A DNA stretch of 64,000 bases from Actinoplanes philippinensis (lineage in GTDB: Bacteria; Actinomycetota; Actinomycetes; Mycobacteriales; Micromonosporaceae): contig NZ_FONV01000010.1 of the NCBI RefSeq assembly GCF_900113015.1, positions 433,205 through 497,204 of the forward strand, written 5' to 3'. A program made the translations under genes and the position numbers. A model generated the notes under the pieces. The model searched no databases and was not told the origin of the DNA. It worked only from the letters and a program-made list of their open reading frames with translations. Positions 50,763-59,655 of this stretch are shown one piece after another; position 1 is the first letter of the stretch, and every line of letters starts with the position of its first letter.

Positions 50763-51737
50763 ATGCGCAGACCGTCGACGTTCCTGGTCTTGGTTCTCGC
50801 CGGTCTGCTGACGGCGTGCGGGGGCGGTGAGGACACCGCCCCCCGCTCGGCGGCCCAGGGCGGCATCCGTCTCGGGTTCTCCCAGGTCGGCGCGGAGAGC
50901 GCGTGGCGGCTCGCGAACACGGCGTCGATCGAGCACGCCGCCACGAACGCCTCGGTGCAGCTGGACCTGCGGGTCGCCGACGGGAAACAGGACAACCAGA
51001 TCGCCGCCATCCGGGAGTTCATCGCCGCGAAGGTCGACGTCATCGCCTTCTCCCCGGTCGTCGAGTCGGGCTGGGACAAGGTGCTGCAGGAGGCCAAGGA
51101 CGCCGGCATCCCGGTGATCGTGACCGACCGGACGGTGGACACCACCGACACGTCGCTGTTCGCCACGGTGCTGGGCTCCGACTTCACCGCCGAGGGCCGC
51201 AAGGCCGGCGAGTGGCTGGTCGAGCACTTCCGTGACCACAAGGGCCCGGTCCAGATCGTCGAGATCGAGGGCACCACCGGGTCGGCGCCGGCCAACCAGC
51301 GCCGGACCGGCTTCGCCGACGCGATCAAGGCCGACACCGACCTGAAGGTGATCGACTCGCGGGACGGCAACTTCACCCGGGCCGGCGGCGAGCAGGTGAT
51401 GAGCGGCTTCCTGCAGGAGCACAGCGACATCGACGTGCTCTTCGCGCACAACGACGACGCGGGCCTGGGCGCGGTCAAGGCGATCGAGGCGGTCGGCAAA
51501 CGCCCCGGCGAAGACATCAAGATCATCACCGTGGACGCCAGCCGGGACGGGTTGAGCGCCCTGGCCGAGGGCCGGCTCAACTACGTCATCGAGTGCAATC
51601 CCCTGCTCGGGCCGCAGCTGATGGAGCTGGTCGGCAAGGTGAAGACCGGACAGAGCATCCCGCGCCGGGTGGTCGTGGACGAGACCACGTTCGACCGCGA
51701 GGCCGCGAAGGCCGTGCTGCCCAACCGTCAATACTGA
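50763..51737 (+). CDS. Sugar-binding lipoprotein (YtfQ-like), orphan
   Basis: A 324-residue periplasmic-binding protein of the LacI/RbsB type, anchored as a lipoprotein through the lipobox LLTACGG. The ABC-transporter binding family is shown by LGFSQVGAESAWR at the start, AFSPVVESGWDKVL and DVLFAHNDDAGLGAV. The closest known type is the galactofuranose-binding YtfQ. No permease or ATPase gene accompanies it, so it either serves a transporter elsewhere or feeds a sensor. The start is leaderless by the spacing of the -10 element. Confidence 0.87.
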   Translation: MRRPSTFLVLVLAGLLTACGGGEDTAPRSAAQGGIRLGFSQVGAESAWRLANTASIEHAATNASVQLDLRVADGKQDNQIAAIREFIAAKVDVIAFSPVVESGWDKVLQEAKDAGIPVIVTDRTVDTTDTSLFATVLGSDFTAEGRKAGEWLVEHFRDHKGPVQIVEIEGTTGSAPANQRRTGFADAIKADTDLKVIDSRDGNFTRAGGEQVMSGFLQEHSDIDVLFAHNDDAGLGAVKAIEAVGKRPGEDIKIITVDASRDGLSALAEGRLNYVIECNPLLGPQLMELVGKVKTGQSIPRRVVVDETTFDREAAKAVLPNRQY

Positions 51738-51751
51738 CCCGGCCGGCAACG

Positions 51752-51771
51752 ACCCGGCCTTTCGGCCGGGC
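51752..51771 (+). terminator. Short hairpin after the sugar-binding lipoprotein gene
   Basis: CCCGGCC-TTTC-GGCCGGG is a 7-bp stem with a four-base loop. It lies between this gene and the convergent exporter permease gene. A TTTT occurs ten bases later. Confidence 0.5.
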
Positions 51772-51799
51772 CGCACCGTTTTGCTCGCGGGGAGGTCTG

Positions 51800-53371
51800 C
51801 TACGCGGGGAGATCGCGGCGGCGCAGGGCCAGCAGGCCGGCGCCACCGAGTGCGGCTGCGATCAAGGTCAGGATCAGCAGGGGTACGGCCGTGAAGCTCG
51901 CACCGGGAAGGTGCGGGACATGGGTGAACGGGGACAGGTCGAGCACCCACTGGTCGATCTGCACCAGCGGCCCCACGATCAGGATCAGCAGCGCCCCGGC
52001 GAGCACCGCCCAGGCGGCCGCGGCCAGTTTCGGCGCCACCCCGATCAGCAGCGTGGCCACCCCGGCCAGCACCCAGACGGCCGGGAGCTGGGCCAGCGCG
52101 GACGCCACGACCCGACCGGGATCGCCGTGCACCAGACCGGCGACCAGCCCTTCGGCGAGCAGGGCCGCGGCCGGGCCGAGCAGGGCGAAGATCAGGTGAC
52201 TGGCGCCCCACGCCCACCGGCTCACGTCGGTGCTCAGCATCGCCTCGGCGTGACCGGTCTGCTCCTCGTCACGGATCCGCAGCGCGGCCTGAACCGCGTA
52301 GCAGGCGATGATCAGCGCACAGGTCTGCGCGATGGAGGCGAAGTAGGCGTCCATGATGGAGTCGCTGCCGCCGAGCTGGCTGAAGATCCGGCCCATCGAG
52401 GCGGAGTCCTCGGCGAGCTGCGCCACGCTGGTGCTCACCCCGCCGAAGACCAGGCCCAGCGCCGCGAACCCGGCGGTCCAGCCGGCCAGCAGCCCGCGGT
52501 GCAGCCGCCAGGCCAGCGCGATCGGCGAGCCGAGGGACGCGGCCGCCGAGGCCGGTCCGAGCCGTCCGGCGAGCAGGCCACCGCCGAGGTCACGGCGAGT
52601 CAGAAGGTACGCCGAGGCGGCCACCGTGGCCAGTGTGGTGACGACCGCCGGAACCACCGGCCACCAGTCGTCCGCCCCGAACGGGAAGACCCGGTGCGCC
52701 CAGCCGATCGGCGACAGCCACGACATCCAGTCGAGCCGGCCGCCGCCGAGTGCCGAGATGTCCCCGCCCATCCGCAGCACATAGGACACGCCGAGGACCA
52801 GCACGGCGATCGCCCGCGCCGCGCGCCCGGTGTCGGCGATCTGCGCCGCGACCGCGCCGACACCGGCGAAGAGCCAGCCACTGACCGTGTACGACACGGC
52901 GAGCGCCACCGAGCCGGCGGCGGGCAGCCCGTGGCCGATCAGGGTGACCGCGACGAGCACGCCCATCACCAGGCACGCCCCGGCCGTGACCAGCACGGCG
53001 GCGGCCAGCGGCGCGAACCGGCCGGTCACCCCGGCACGGAGCAGCTCAGTGCGGCCGGCCTCCTCGTCGGCCCGCGTGTGGCGGATGACGGTGAGCAGGG
53101 CGGCGAGACCGATCATCACCGGCAGGAAGCCGCCCCGCCAGACGGTCAGCTCGCCGAGGCTGTCGCCGTGCAGCGGGCCGTAGAGGCCGACGAACCCGGC
53201 GTTGGCCGCGCTGATCTGCGCGTAGTGGATCCGCTCCTGCGCCGTGGCGAACAGCGTGTCGAAGCCGGAGACATACACGACGGGCAGCAGGCCGAGCACG
53301 AACACCCAGAGCGGCATGACGACCCGGTCGAGGCGCAGCGCCAGCCGGATCAGGCCGAGCGTCCCGGTCAT
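51800..53371 (-). CDS. ABC-2 exporter permease (polyketide-antibiotic exporter type)
   Basis: A 523-residue membrane protein with about twelve helices in two repeated halves, each with a large loop. This is the pattern of the actinobacterial permeases annotated as exporters of polyketide antibiotics, and RADEEAGRTELLRAG and RDEEQTGHAEAMLS are the two matching cytoplasmic motifs. It partners the ATP-binding protein encoded just upstream, with which it overlaps by four bases (ATGA). Together with the TetR gene it forms a drug- or metabolite-efflux operon. Cargo is unknown and no biosynthetic genes are nearby. Confidence 0.9.
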   Translation of the reverse strand: MTGTLGLIRLALRLDRVVMPLWVFVLGLLPVVYVSGFDTLFATAQERIHYAQISAANAGFVGLYGPLHGDSLGELTVWRGGFLPVMIGLAALLTVIRHTRADEEAGRTELLRAGVTGRFAPLAAAVLVTAGACLVMGVLVAVTLIGHGLPAAGSVALAVSYTVSGWLFAGVGAVAAQIADTGRAARAIAVLVLGVSYVLRMGGDISALGGGRLDWMSWLSPIGWAHRVFPFGADDWWPVVPAVVTTLATVAASAYLLTRRDLGGGLLAGRLGPASAAASLGSPIALAWRLHRGLLAGWTAGFAALGLVFGGVSTSVAQLAEDSASMGRIFSQLGGSDSIMDAYFASIAQTCALIIACYAVQAALRIRDEEQTGHAEAMLSTDVSRWAWGASHLIFALLGPAAALLAEGLVAGLVHGDPGRVVASALAQLPAVWVLAGVATLLIGVAPKLAAAAWAVLAGALLILIVGPLVQIDQWVLDLSPFTHVPHLPGASFTAVPLLILTLIAAALGGAGLLALRRRDLPA

Positions 53372-54270
53372 CGGACGCTCTCCGCGTCCCGCGTGTAGTG
53401 CCGCAGGAAAAGCTCCTCCAGCGACGGCGGCTGGCTGACCAGACTGCGCACCCCGGCCTCGACCAGCGACTTCAGCGCCGGCTCGAGGGCGTCGGCGTCC
53501 ACGTCGAAGGCCACCCGACCGTTCTCGGTGGTGAGGTCGTGCACCCCGGCGATGGTGGCGAGCCCGTTGACCGGGCCGGTCAGCTCGGCGCGGATGGTGG
53601 TGCGGGTCAGGTGGCGCAGGTCGGCCAGGGTGCCGGTCTCCACGGCTCGGCCGGCCCGGATGATGGTCACCCGGTCACAGAGCGCCTCGACCTCGGAGAG
53701 GATGTGGCTGGACAGCAGGACCGTACGGTCACCGCGTCTTTTCTCCTCGAGGATCACCTCCCGGAAGGCCTCCTCCATCAGCGGGTCCAGCCCGGAGGTC
53801 GGCTCGTCGAGCAGAAGCAGCTCCACGTCGGAGGCGAGCGCCGCGACCAGCGCCACCTTCTGCCGGTTGCCCTTGGAGTAGGTCCGGCCCTTCTTGCGCG
53901 GGTCGAGCTCGAACCGCTCGATCAGGTGGTCGCGGCGCTGCCGGTCGAGGCCGCCCCGCAGCCGGCCGAGCAGGTCGATCACCTCGCCACCGGTCAGGTT
54001 GGGCCAGAACGTCACGTCACCGGGGACGTAGGCGAGCCGGCGGTGCAGCGCCGTGGCCTCGGCCCACGGGTCGCCGCCGAGCAGCCGCGCCGAGCCGCCG
54101 TCGGCCCGCATCAGCCCGAGCAGCACGCGGATGGTGGTGGTCTTGCCCGCACCGTTCGGCCCGAGGAAGCCGTGCACCTCGCCGGTCGCGACGCGCAGGT
54201 CGAGCCCGTCCAGAGCGGTGACCGCCCCGAACCGTTTGATCAGTCCTTCGACATCGATGGCATCCGCCAT
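53368..54270 (-). CDS. ABC transporter ATP-binding protein (efflux)
   Basis: A 300-residue nucleotide-binding subunit. Walker A GPNGAGKTT, the signature region YSKGNRQKVALVAAL (a variant of LSGGQ), Walker B LLLLDEPTSGLDP, and a switch His (LLSSHIL) are present. The C-terminal segment of about 80 residues is typical of DrrA-like exporters. It powers the permease encoded immediately downstream. Its start lies within the last 31 bases of the TetR regulator gene, so all three genes are translationally linked. Confidence 0.93.
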   Translation of the reverse strand: MADAIDVEGLIKRFGAVTALDGLDLRVATGEVHGFLGPNGAGKTTTIRVLLGLMRADGGSARLLGGDPWAEATALHRRLAYVPGDVTFWPNLTGGEVIDLLGRLRGGLDRQRRDHLIERFELDPRKKGRTYSKGNRQKVALVAALASDVELLLLDEPTSGLDPLMEEAFREVILEEKRRGDRTVLLSSHILSEVEALCDRVTIIRAGRAVETGTLADLRHLTRTTIRAELTGPVNGLATIAGVHDLTTENGRVAFDVDADALEPALKSLVEAGVRSLVSQPPSLEELFLRHYTRDAESVR

Positions 54271-54890
54271 GACCCCTTCTCTCCGATCAGAGAATCTCCG
54301 AGCCGATCCAGCGCCTTCAGCGCGTCGTCGGCCTGCTCAGGGGTGAGGAGTGGCTGCGAGAAGATCTCCAGGGAGGCCCGGATGAGGCGCAGGTAGCCGG
54401 GCATGGCGCCGACGTCCTCGCCGAGCGCGGCCGTCAACTGGTCACGCATCAGGAACATGCCCATCTTCATGGCGCCGAGGACCGCCACGTAGGCGCGCGG
54501 GTCGGACGTCTCCAGCCCGGTGGTGGCCAGCCACTGCTCGCCGCGCTGCACGGTCTGCTCGAACATGGCCGCGCCCCGGGGCGATCCGTCCATCAGGGAC
54601 CGCACCAGATATTGCTGGAGGGCCATGGCGTCGGGGGCGATGGCGCCGCCGATCGTGCCGGACTCGGTGAACGCCATCTGCAGCTGCGCTATCCGCGCCA
54701 TGGCCCACTCGTCGCAGGCGTCGCGGAGCCCCTCCTTGGACCCGAAGTGGTGCCGTAGCAGGCCCGAGGAGACGCCGGCGGCCTGGGCGATGTCGCGGAT
54801 CGTGGCGCCGGCGATGCCCCGCTCGGTGAAGAGGGCGATCGCGGCGTCCCGGATCCGGGCTCGGGCGGTCAGGTCGCTGTCACTACTCAC
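54240..54890 (-). CDS. TetR-family regulator of the ABC exporter operon
   Basis: A 216-residue repressor with an N-terminal helix-turn-helix (residues 10-60, TIRDIAQAAGVSSGLLRHHFGSK region) and a helical ligand-binding C-terminus with Met-rich helices. It is the first gene of the exporter operon and overlaps the ATPase gene. A palindrome with a third half-site lies just before its start codon, so autoregulation of the whole operon, lifted by the exporter's cargo, is the expected mode. Confidence 0.92.
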   Translation of the reverse strand: MSSDSDLTARARIRDAAIALFTERGIAGATIRDIAQAAGVSSGLLRHHFGSKEGLRDACDEWAMARIAQLQMAFTESGTIGGAIAPDAMALQQYLVRSLMDGSPRGAAMFEQTVQRGEQWLATTGLETSDPRAYVAVLGAMKMGMFLMRDQLTAALGEDVGAMPGYLRLIRASLEIFSQPLLTPEQADDALKALDRLGDSLIGEKGSWRMPSMSKD

Positions 54891-54891
54891 G

Positions 54892-54918
54892 CGTGTAGCG
54901 TACTACACGAGCGTGTAG
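54892..54918. promoter_or_regulatory. Probable TetR operator: CGTGTAG-CGTA-CTACACG plus a third half-site
   Basis: A perfect 7-bp inverted repeat with a 4-base spacer (54892-54909) starts two bases upstream of the TetR gene and is followed two bases later by another CGTGTAG (54912-54918). It sits over the likely promoter and start of the exporter operon. Confidence 0.8.
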
Positions 54919-54932
54919 TTCTCCATGAGTGT

Positions 54933-55835
54933 CTATGCGCCGTTGACTGTCGCCTTGCTGACTCCGCTCGCGCTCAGCTCCCAGCGGGCCAGCAGGTCGC
55001 CGTAGGTGCCGGAGTCGATGAGCCGCTGCAGGGCGTCGCGCAGGCAGTCCCGCAGCGCCACGTTGTGCTTGTCCACCGCGATACCGAAGAGGCCCGGCTC
55101 GTACTGCTCGTCCGAGGCCAGCTCGAAGAAGGCGCTGGTCCGCTCATCGGTGGTCAGGTAGGAGGCCGGCGGGTAGTCCTGCAGCGCCGCCACCACCCGG
55201 CCCAGGCGCAGCTCCACCAGGGCGTCCGCGTTCGTCGGCAGGCTGACGATCCGTACCGGGCGGGATCCGCACTTCTTCGCCGTCTGCCGGAGCATCTCCT
55301 CCTGGAAGGTGCCCGTCTCGGCCGCCGCCGAATGACCGCACAGGTCGTCGAGGCTCCGGACGCCCTTCGGGTTGCCCCGCTGCACCAGGATCGACGTGCC
55401 GGTGGAGAAGTAGTTGACGAAGTCCGCCCGGTCACGCCGGTCCTCGGTGTCGGTCATCGAGGACAGCACCCCGTCGTACGTGCCGGCCGACACCTCGTCG
55501 AGCGCCGTGTTGAAGACGCCGACCACCATCTCGACCCGTACGCCGAGCACCTCACCCAGCGCGGCGGCCAGATCCGGTTCGAAGCCGATGATGGTGCGCC
55601 CGTCGGCGGCGAAGTACTCCATCGGCGCGTAGCTGGCATCGGTCACCAGGCGCACGAACCCGCGCATCCGGATCGTCTCCGGCAGCTTGGCGTGCAGCGC
55701 CTCGTCCATGGCCACGGTGCCGACCTCGTCCACCGCCCCGGCCTGGACGGCGACGCCCGGGGCCCCGGTGCAGCCACCCGACGCGAGAACGAGCGCGATC
55801 CCGGCGGCGGCCGCGGCACGACTGAGGAGACTCAT
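54933..55835 (-). CDS. Solute-binding lipoprotein (family 3, amino-acid type) coupled to a GGDEF-EAL gene
   Basis: A 300-residue extracellular binding protein of SBP family 3. The lipobox is LASGGC (Cys near residue 22). Family signatures are LVTDASYAPMEYFAADG, GFEPDLAAALGEVLGV, YDGVLSSMTDTEDRRDRADFVNYF (in segments) and LGRVVAALQDYPPA. Such proteins bind polar amino acids or small amines. No permease or ATPase is nearby. The ATG overlaps the stop of the GGDEF-EAL gene (ATGA), suggesting that this protein senses a solute for that membrane-bound c-di-GMP enzyme rather than importing it (inference). Confidence 0.86.
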   Translation of the reverse strand: MSLLSRAAAAAGIALVLASGGCTGAPGVAVQAGAVDEVGTVAMDEALHAKLPETIRMRGFVRLVTDASYAPMEYFAADGRTIIGFEPDLAAALGEVLGVRVEMVVGVFNTALDEVSAGTYDGVLSSMTDTEDRRDRADFVNYFSTGTSILVQRGNPKGVRSLDDLCGHSAAAETGTFQEEMLRQTAKKCGSRPVRIVSLPTNADALVELRLGRVVAALQDYPPASYLTTDERTSAFFELASDEQYEPGLFGIAVDKHNVALRDCLRDALQRLIDSGTYGDLLARWELSASGVSKATVNGA

Positions 55836-57838
55836 CGGGACATTCCTTCGATCATCGTCGCTTCTGACATCTCACCCGGCAGCCCGAAAATCCCGGCGTC
55901 CACCTGCGGCCACGGAACCGGACGGCCGATCAGGTAACCCTGCGCCTCGTCACAGCCCGCGTCGATCAGCCATCGGTAGACCTCGGCCGTCTCGACACCC
56001 TCGGCGGTGACCCGGCTGCCCAGGCCGTGCGCCAGCTCGATCACCGACCGGACGATGGCCCGGCTCTGCGGGTCGTGCGTCACGTCGGCCACGAACTTCC
56101 GGTCGATCTTGATCTCCGCGACCGGCTGCCCGCGCAGATGCGACAGGCTGGTGAAGCCGGCGCCGAAGTCGTCGACGGAGAGGCCGACACCGAGCGCGGC
56201 CACCTGGGCGAGCACCCGTTCCACCCTCTCCACGTCGCCGGCCAGCGCGGTCTCGGTCACCTCGAGCACCAGCCGCTCCGGCGGGGTGCCGGTCTCGGCG
56301 AGCAGCGCGGCCACCAGGTCCGGGAATCCGGCCACCTCGAGGTTGCGCACCGACACGTTCACCGACACCGCCCACGACTGGCCGGCCGCGGTCCAGCCCA
56401 GCTGGTCGGTCAGGGCCCGGCGCAGCACCCACTCGGTGAGCGGCACGATCAACCCGGAGTGCTCGGCGGCCGGCAGGAAGACACCCGGCGGCAGCAACCC
56501 GCGCTCCGGATGCTCCCAGCGGACCAGCGCCTCCAGAGCGATCACCGCGCCGTCCGGCAGGTTGACCTTGGGCTGGTAGTGCAGGACCAGTTCGTCGCGC
56601 TCCAGCGCGTGCCGCAGCTCGGCCTGCACCACGAGCCACTGATGCGAGTGGGCGACCCCGGTGCCGGAGTAGATGACGATGTCCGCCGTACCGCGTTTGC
56701 CCTGGTACATCGCCACGTCCGCGTGCTGTGTCAGCTCCTGGAGGTGGTCGCCGTGCTCCGGGTAGAGGGCGATGCCGAAGCTCGCCTCGATGCTCAGCGG
56801 CACGCCGTCGAGCACCATCTCCTCGGCCAGCCGATCCCGCACACCCTCCAGCAGCGCGACCGCCTCCGGCCCGGTCCGGCCCGGCAGCAGGAGGGCGAAC
56901 TCGTCCCCGCCCAGCCGCGCCAGCAGGTCCCGCGAGTCCAGACCGGCCCGGAACCGCTCGGAGACCACCCGCAGCAGCTCGTCACCGGCGTGATGACCGA
57001 GGGTGTCGTTGACCTCCTTGAACCGGTTGAGGTCGACGAGCACCACGGCGCCCGTCTCCCCGTCCCGGCGGGCCTGGTTCAGGACGGCGTCCGCCTCGGC
57101 GCGGAAGGCGACCCGGTTCGGCAGTCCGGTCAGCGCGTCGTGCAGGGCGTTGTGCCGCTGGTCGGCGGCGTAGCGGCGCAGCGACCGGGTGATCCACCAG
57201 GCCAGCAGCGCCAGGACCAGATAGAGGGCGGCGAGACCGCCACCGATGCGCCGGACGGTCTGGGTCACCTGATGGTCCAGGCGGTCGGCGATCGACTGGT
57301 ACGGCAGATAGACCTCGAGCACACCGACGGACTGCCCGGTCGCCCCGGCGAACAGCGGCTGCATCACCCGGATCGTCTGGGTCCGCCCGATGATGACCTT
57401 GGCTCGGGCCGCACCCGCCGCGGCGGCCTGGAAGTCCGGATCGGACACCGGCACCCCGTTGCTGGACGAGCCGTCGTCGGAGAAGATCACCCGGCCGGTG
57501 AAGCCCCGCAGCCGCAGGTGCTGCACCGAGCCGCGGTAGACGGCGAGCCCGGTGGACTCGCGCATCCGCTCGTACTGCTCGGCGGTGAGTCCACGGCGGC
57601 TCAGGTCTCCGCCCAGAATGTGCGCCTCGCCACTGTTCAGTGCGGGCGCGACCACCATCTGCGCGATGACGTCGGCCTGTGCCAGCCCCTGGGCACGTCC
57701 CTGCTCGGCCGCGTCCCGGCGGTAGTCCTGCACCACGAGCGCACCCAGGGCGACCACCGGGACGAGACTGGCCGCAGCGAAGGTCGCGAACAGCCGTGAG
57801 GTGCTCCGCACTCGCGGACGGGCCGGGCGTAACCACAT
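55832..57838 (-). CDS. Membrane GGDEF-EAL protein (c-di-GMP turnover)
   Basis: A 668-residue protein with two membrane helices (about residues 17-38 and 200-222) around an extracellular sensor-like domain, followed by GGDEF (about 235-395; RLGGDEFALL intact) and EAL (410-660) domains. The EAL residues EALVRW, the catalytic Asn in VNVSV, LEVTE, the DDFGAG loop, IDRKF and AEGVE all fit an active phosphodiesterase. The inhibitory I-site RxxD is degenerate (DSRD). Both synthesis and breakdown of c-di-GMP are therefore possible. It is coupled to a solute-binding lipoprotein, its probable sensory partner. Confidence 0.92.
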   Translation of the reverse strand: MWLRPARPRVRSTSRLFATFAAASLVPVVALGALVVQDYRRDAAEQGRAQGLAQADVIAQMVVAPALNSGEAHILGGDLSRRGLTAEQYERMRESTGLAVYRGSVQHLRLRGFTGRVIFSDDGSSSNGVPVSDPDFQAAAAGAARAKVIIGRTQTIRVMQPLFAGATGQSVGVLEVYLPYQSIADRLDHQVTQTVRRIGGGLAALYLVLALLAWWITRSLRRYAADQRHNALHDALTGLPNRVAFRAEADAVLNQARRDGETGAVVLVDLNRFKEVNDTLGHHAGDELLRVVSERFRAGLDSRDLLARLGGDEFALLLPGRTGPEAVALLEGVRDRLAEEMVLDGVPLSIEASFGIALYPEHGDHLQELTQHADVAMYQGKRGTADIVIYSGTGVAHSHQWLVVQAELRHALERDELVLHYQPKVNLPDGAVIALEALVRWEHPERGLLPPGVFLPAAEHSGLIVPLTEWVLRRALTDQLGWTAAGQSWAVSVNVSVRNLEVAGFPDLVAALLAETGTPPERLVLEVTETALAGDVERVERVLAQVAALGVGLSVDDFGAGFTSLSHLRGQPVAEIKIDRKFVADVTHDPQSRAIVRSVIELAHGLGSRVTAEGVETAEVYRWLIDAGCDEAQGYLIGRPVPWPQVDAGIFGLPGEMSEATMIEGMSR

Positions 57839-57879
57839 GTCAAACCTGATCGACGCCGTCCCGGAACGGTTGAGGAAAG

Positions 57880-58647
57880 TCAGGCGTCCGGCGGAGCGGC
57901 GGCTCCCGTCATGATCGCGACCGCGTCGGACATCGAGTGGGATCCCGGCGTGATCACCGCGATCCGGCGGCCCAGGCGCTGGATGTGGATACGGTCCGCG
58001 ATCTCGAAGACGTGCGGCATGTTGTGGCTGATCAGGATCACCGGCAGACCCCGGTCCCGGACGTCGCGGATCAGCTGCAGGACCCGGTTGCCCTCCTTCA
58101 CGCCGAGCGCCGCGGTCGGCTCGTCGAGGATCACCACCTTGCTGCCGAAGGCCGCCGACCGGGCCACCGCCACCGCCTGCCGCTGGCCGCCGGAGAGCGA
58201 CTCCACCGGCTGGCCGATGTTCTGCAGGGTGGCGACACCGAGCTCGCTCATGTGCCGGGCCGCCTCCTCCCGCATCCGTTTGCGGTCCAGCATCCGGAAG
58301 ATCGACCCCAGCGGGCCGGGCCGGCGCTGCTCCCGGCCGAGGAACAGGTTGTCCGCGATGTCCAGCCCCGGCGCCACCGCAAGGGTCTGGTAGACGGTCT
58401 CGATCCCGGCGGCGCGGGCCTCCATCGGGTTGCGGAAGTGCACCGGCTGCCCGTCCAGCAGGATCTCGCCACTGTCCGGGACCAGCGCCCCGGACAGCGC
58501 CTTGATCAGGCTCGACTTGCCGGCCCCGTTGTCACCGATCACCGCGAGGATCTCGCCCGGGAGCAACTCGAGGTCACTGCCGTCGATCGCGACCACTCGC
58601 CCGTACCTCTTGGTCAGGCCTTTGGCTTGAAGAACCGGAGTCGTCAC
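57880..58647 (-). CDS. Sugar ABC importer ATP-binding protein (FrcA-like)
   Basis: A 255-residue nucleotide-binding protein with one cassette: Walker A GDNGAGKSS, ESLSGGQRQ signature, Walker B VVILDEPTAALG and switch His in ISHNM. The single cassette length matches FrcA-type importers for fructose/ribose rather than two-cassette RbsA. The GTG overlaps the permease stop by four bases. It energises the permease and binding protein encoded upstream, forming a complete importer operon with order binding protein - permease - ATPase. Confidence 0.91.
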   Translation of the reverse strand: MTTPVLQAKGLTKRYGRVVAIDGSDLELLPGEILAVIGDNGAGKSSLIKALSGALVPDSGEILLDGQPVHFRNPMEARAAGIETVYQTLAVAPGLDIADNLFLGREQRRPGPLGSIFRMLDRKRMREEAARHMSELGVATLQNIGQPVESLSGGQRQAVAVARSAAFGSKVVILDEPTAALGVKEGNRVLQLIRDVRDRGLPVILISHNMPHVFEIADRIHIQRLGRRIAVITPGSHSMSDAVAIMTGAAAPPDA

Positions 58648-59654
58648 GAGCGCACCTTCCTGATCCACTGGTCCAGCGAGACCGCGATCAGCACCAGCAG
58701 GCCGATCGCGAAGCCCTGCCAGACCACCTCGACGCCGGCCAGTTGCAGGCCGTTGCGGAAGACCCCGACGATCAGCGCCCCGATCAGCGTGCCGATCACC
58801 CCGCCGCGACCGCCGAAGAGACTGGTCCCGCCGAGCACGACCGCGGTGATCGAGTCCAGGTTGTACTCGGTGCCGACGTTCGGGCTGGCCGACGCGAGCC
58901 GCCCGATCAGGATCCACCCGGCGACCGCGTAGAGCAGCCCGGCCGTGGTGTAGACCGAGAACAGCACCCGGCCGGTCCGGATGCCCGCCAGCCGGGCCGC
59001 CTCGACGTCGTCCCCGGTCGCGTAGACGTGCTTGCCCCACGCCGTCGAGCTCAGCGCGTAGGCGAAGAACCCGAACAGCAGCAGCATGATGATCGACCCG
59101 TAGCTGAGCCGGAAGCTCCCGATCGGGATCGCCTGCCCGGTCCACGTCATCAGGGCCGGCATGTCCGCGCCACGGATCGTCTCACTGTTGCTGACCACAG
59201 CGTTCAGCGAGAAGAAGATCGTCAGCGTGCCCAGTGTGACGATGAACGGCGGCAGCTTGATCCGGGTCACCAACAGCCCGTTCACCGCGCCCATCGCCGT
59301 GCCGCACGCGAAGCCGAGCAGCAGCGCGAGCGGCGCCGGCACTCCCGCGTCGGTCGCGAAGATCGCCATCAGGATCGACGAGAACACCGCGATCGCCCCG
59401 GCCGACAGGTCGATGCCGGCGGTCAGGATGATCAGGGTCTGCCCGAGCGCCAGCGTCGCGATCACGGTGACCTGCAGCAGCACCAGGGACAGGTTGGCCG
59501 CCGAGAAGAACCGGGCGTTGACGATCGAGAACGCAACGATCGCCACGATCAGCACGGCGAGCGGGCCGAGCACCGGATTGCCGTGCAGCAGGTGTTGCAG
59601 TCGCAGCCCGAACGAGTCGTGCCGCCGTACCTCGAAATCAGCGGTGGCGGTCAT
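58644..59654 (-). CDS. Sugar ABC importer permease (RbsC/FrcC-like)
   Basis: A 336-residue membrane protein with about ten helices, of the BPD_transp_2 family. Its signatures are TAGIDLSAGAIAVFSS, the coupling region TGDDVEAARLAGI (the EAA-like loop), and SITAVVLGGTSLFGGRGGV. It would carry a pentose or hexose bound by the upstream lipoprotein. The ATG comes two bases after the stop of the binding-protein gene. Substrate cannot be fixed by sequence alone; fructose, ribose or xylose are typical. Confidence 0.93.
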   Translation of the reverse strand: MTATADFEVRRHDSFGLRLQHLLHGNPVLGPLAVLIVAIVAFSIVNARFFSAANLSLVLLQVTVIATLALGQTLIILTAGIDLSAGAIAVFSSILMAIFATDAGVPAPLALLLGFACGTAMGAVNGLLVTRIKLPPFIVTLGTLTIFFSLNAVVSNSETIRGADMPALMTWTGQAIPIGSFRLSYGSIIMLLLFGFFAYALSSTAWGKHVYATGDDVEAARLAGIRTGRVLFSVYTTAGLLYAVAGWILIGRLASASPNVGTEYNLDSITAVVLGGTSLFGGRGGVIGTLIGALIVGVFRNGLQLAGVEVVWQGFAIGLLVLIAVSLDQWIRKVRS

Positions 59655-59655
59655 C

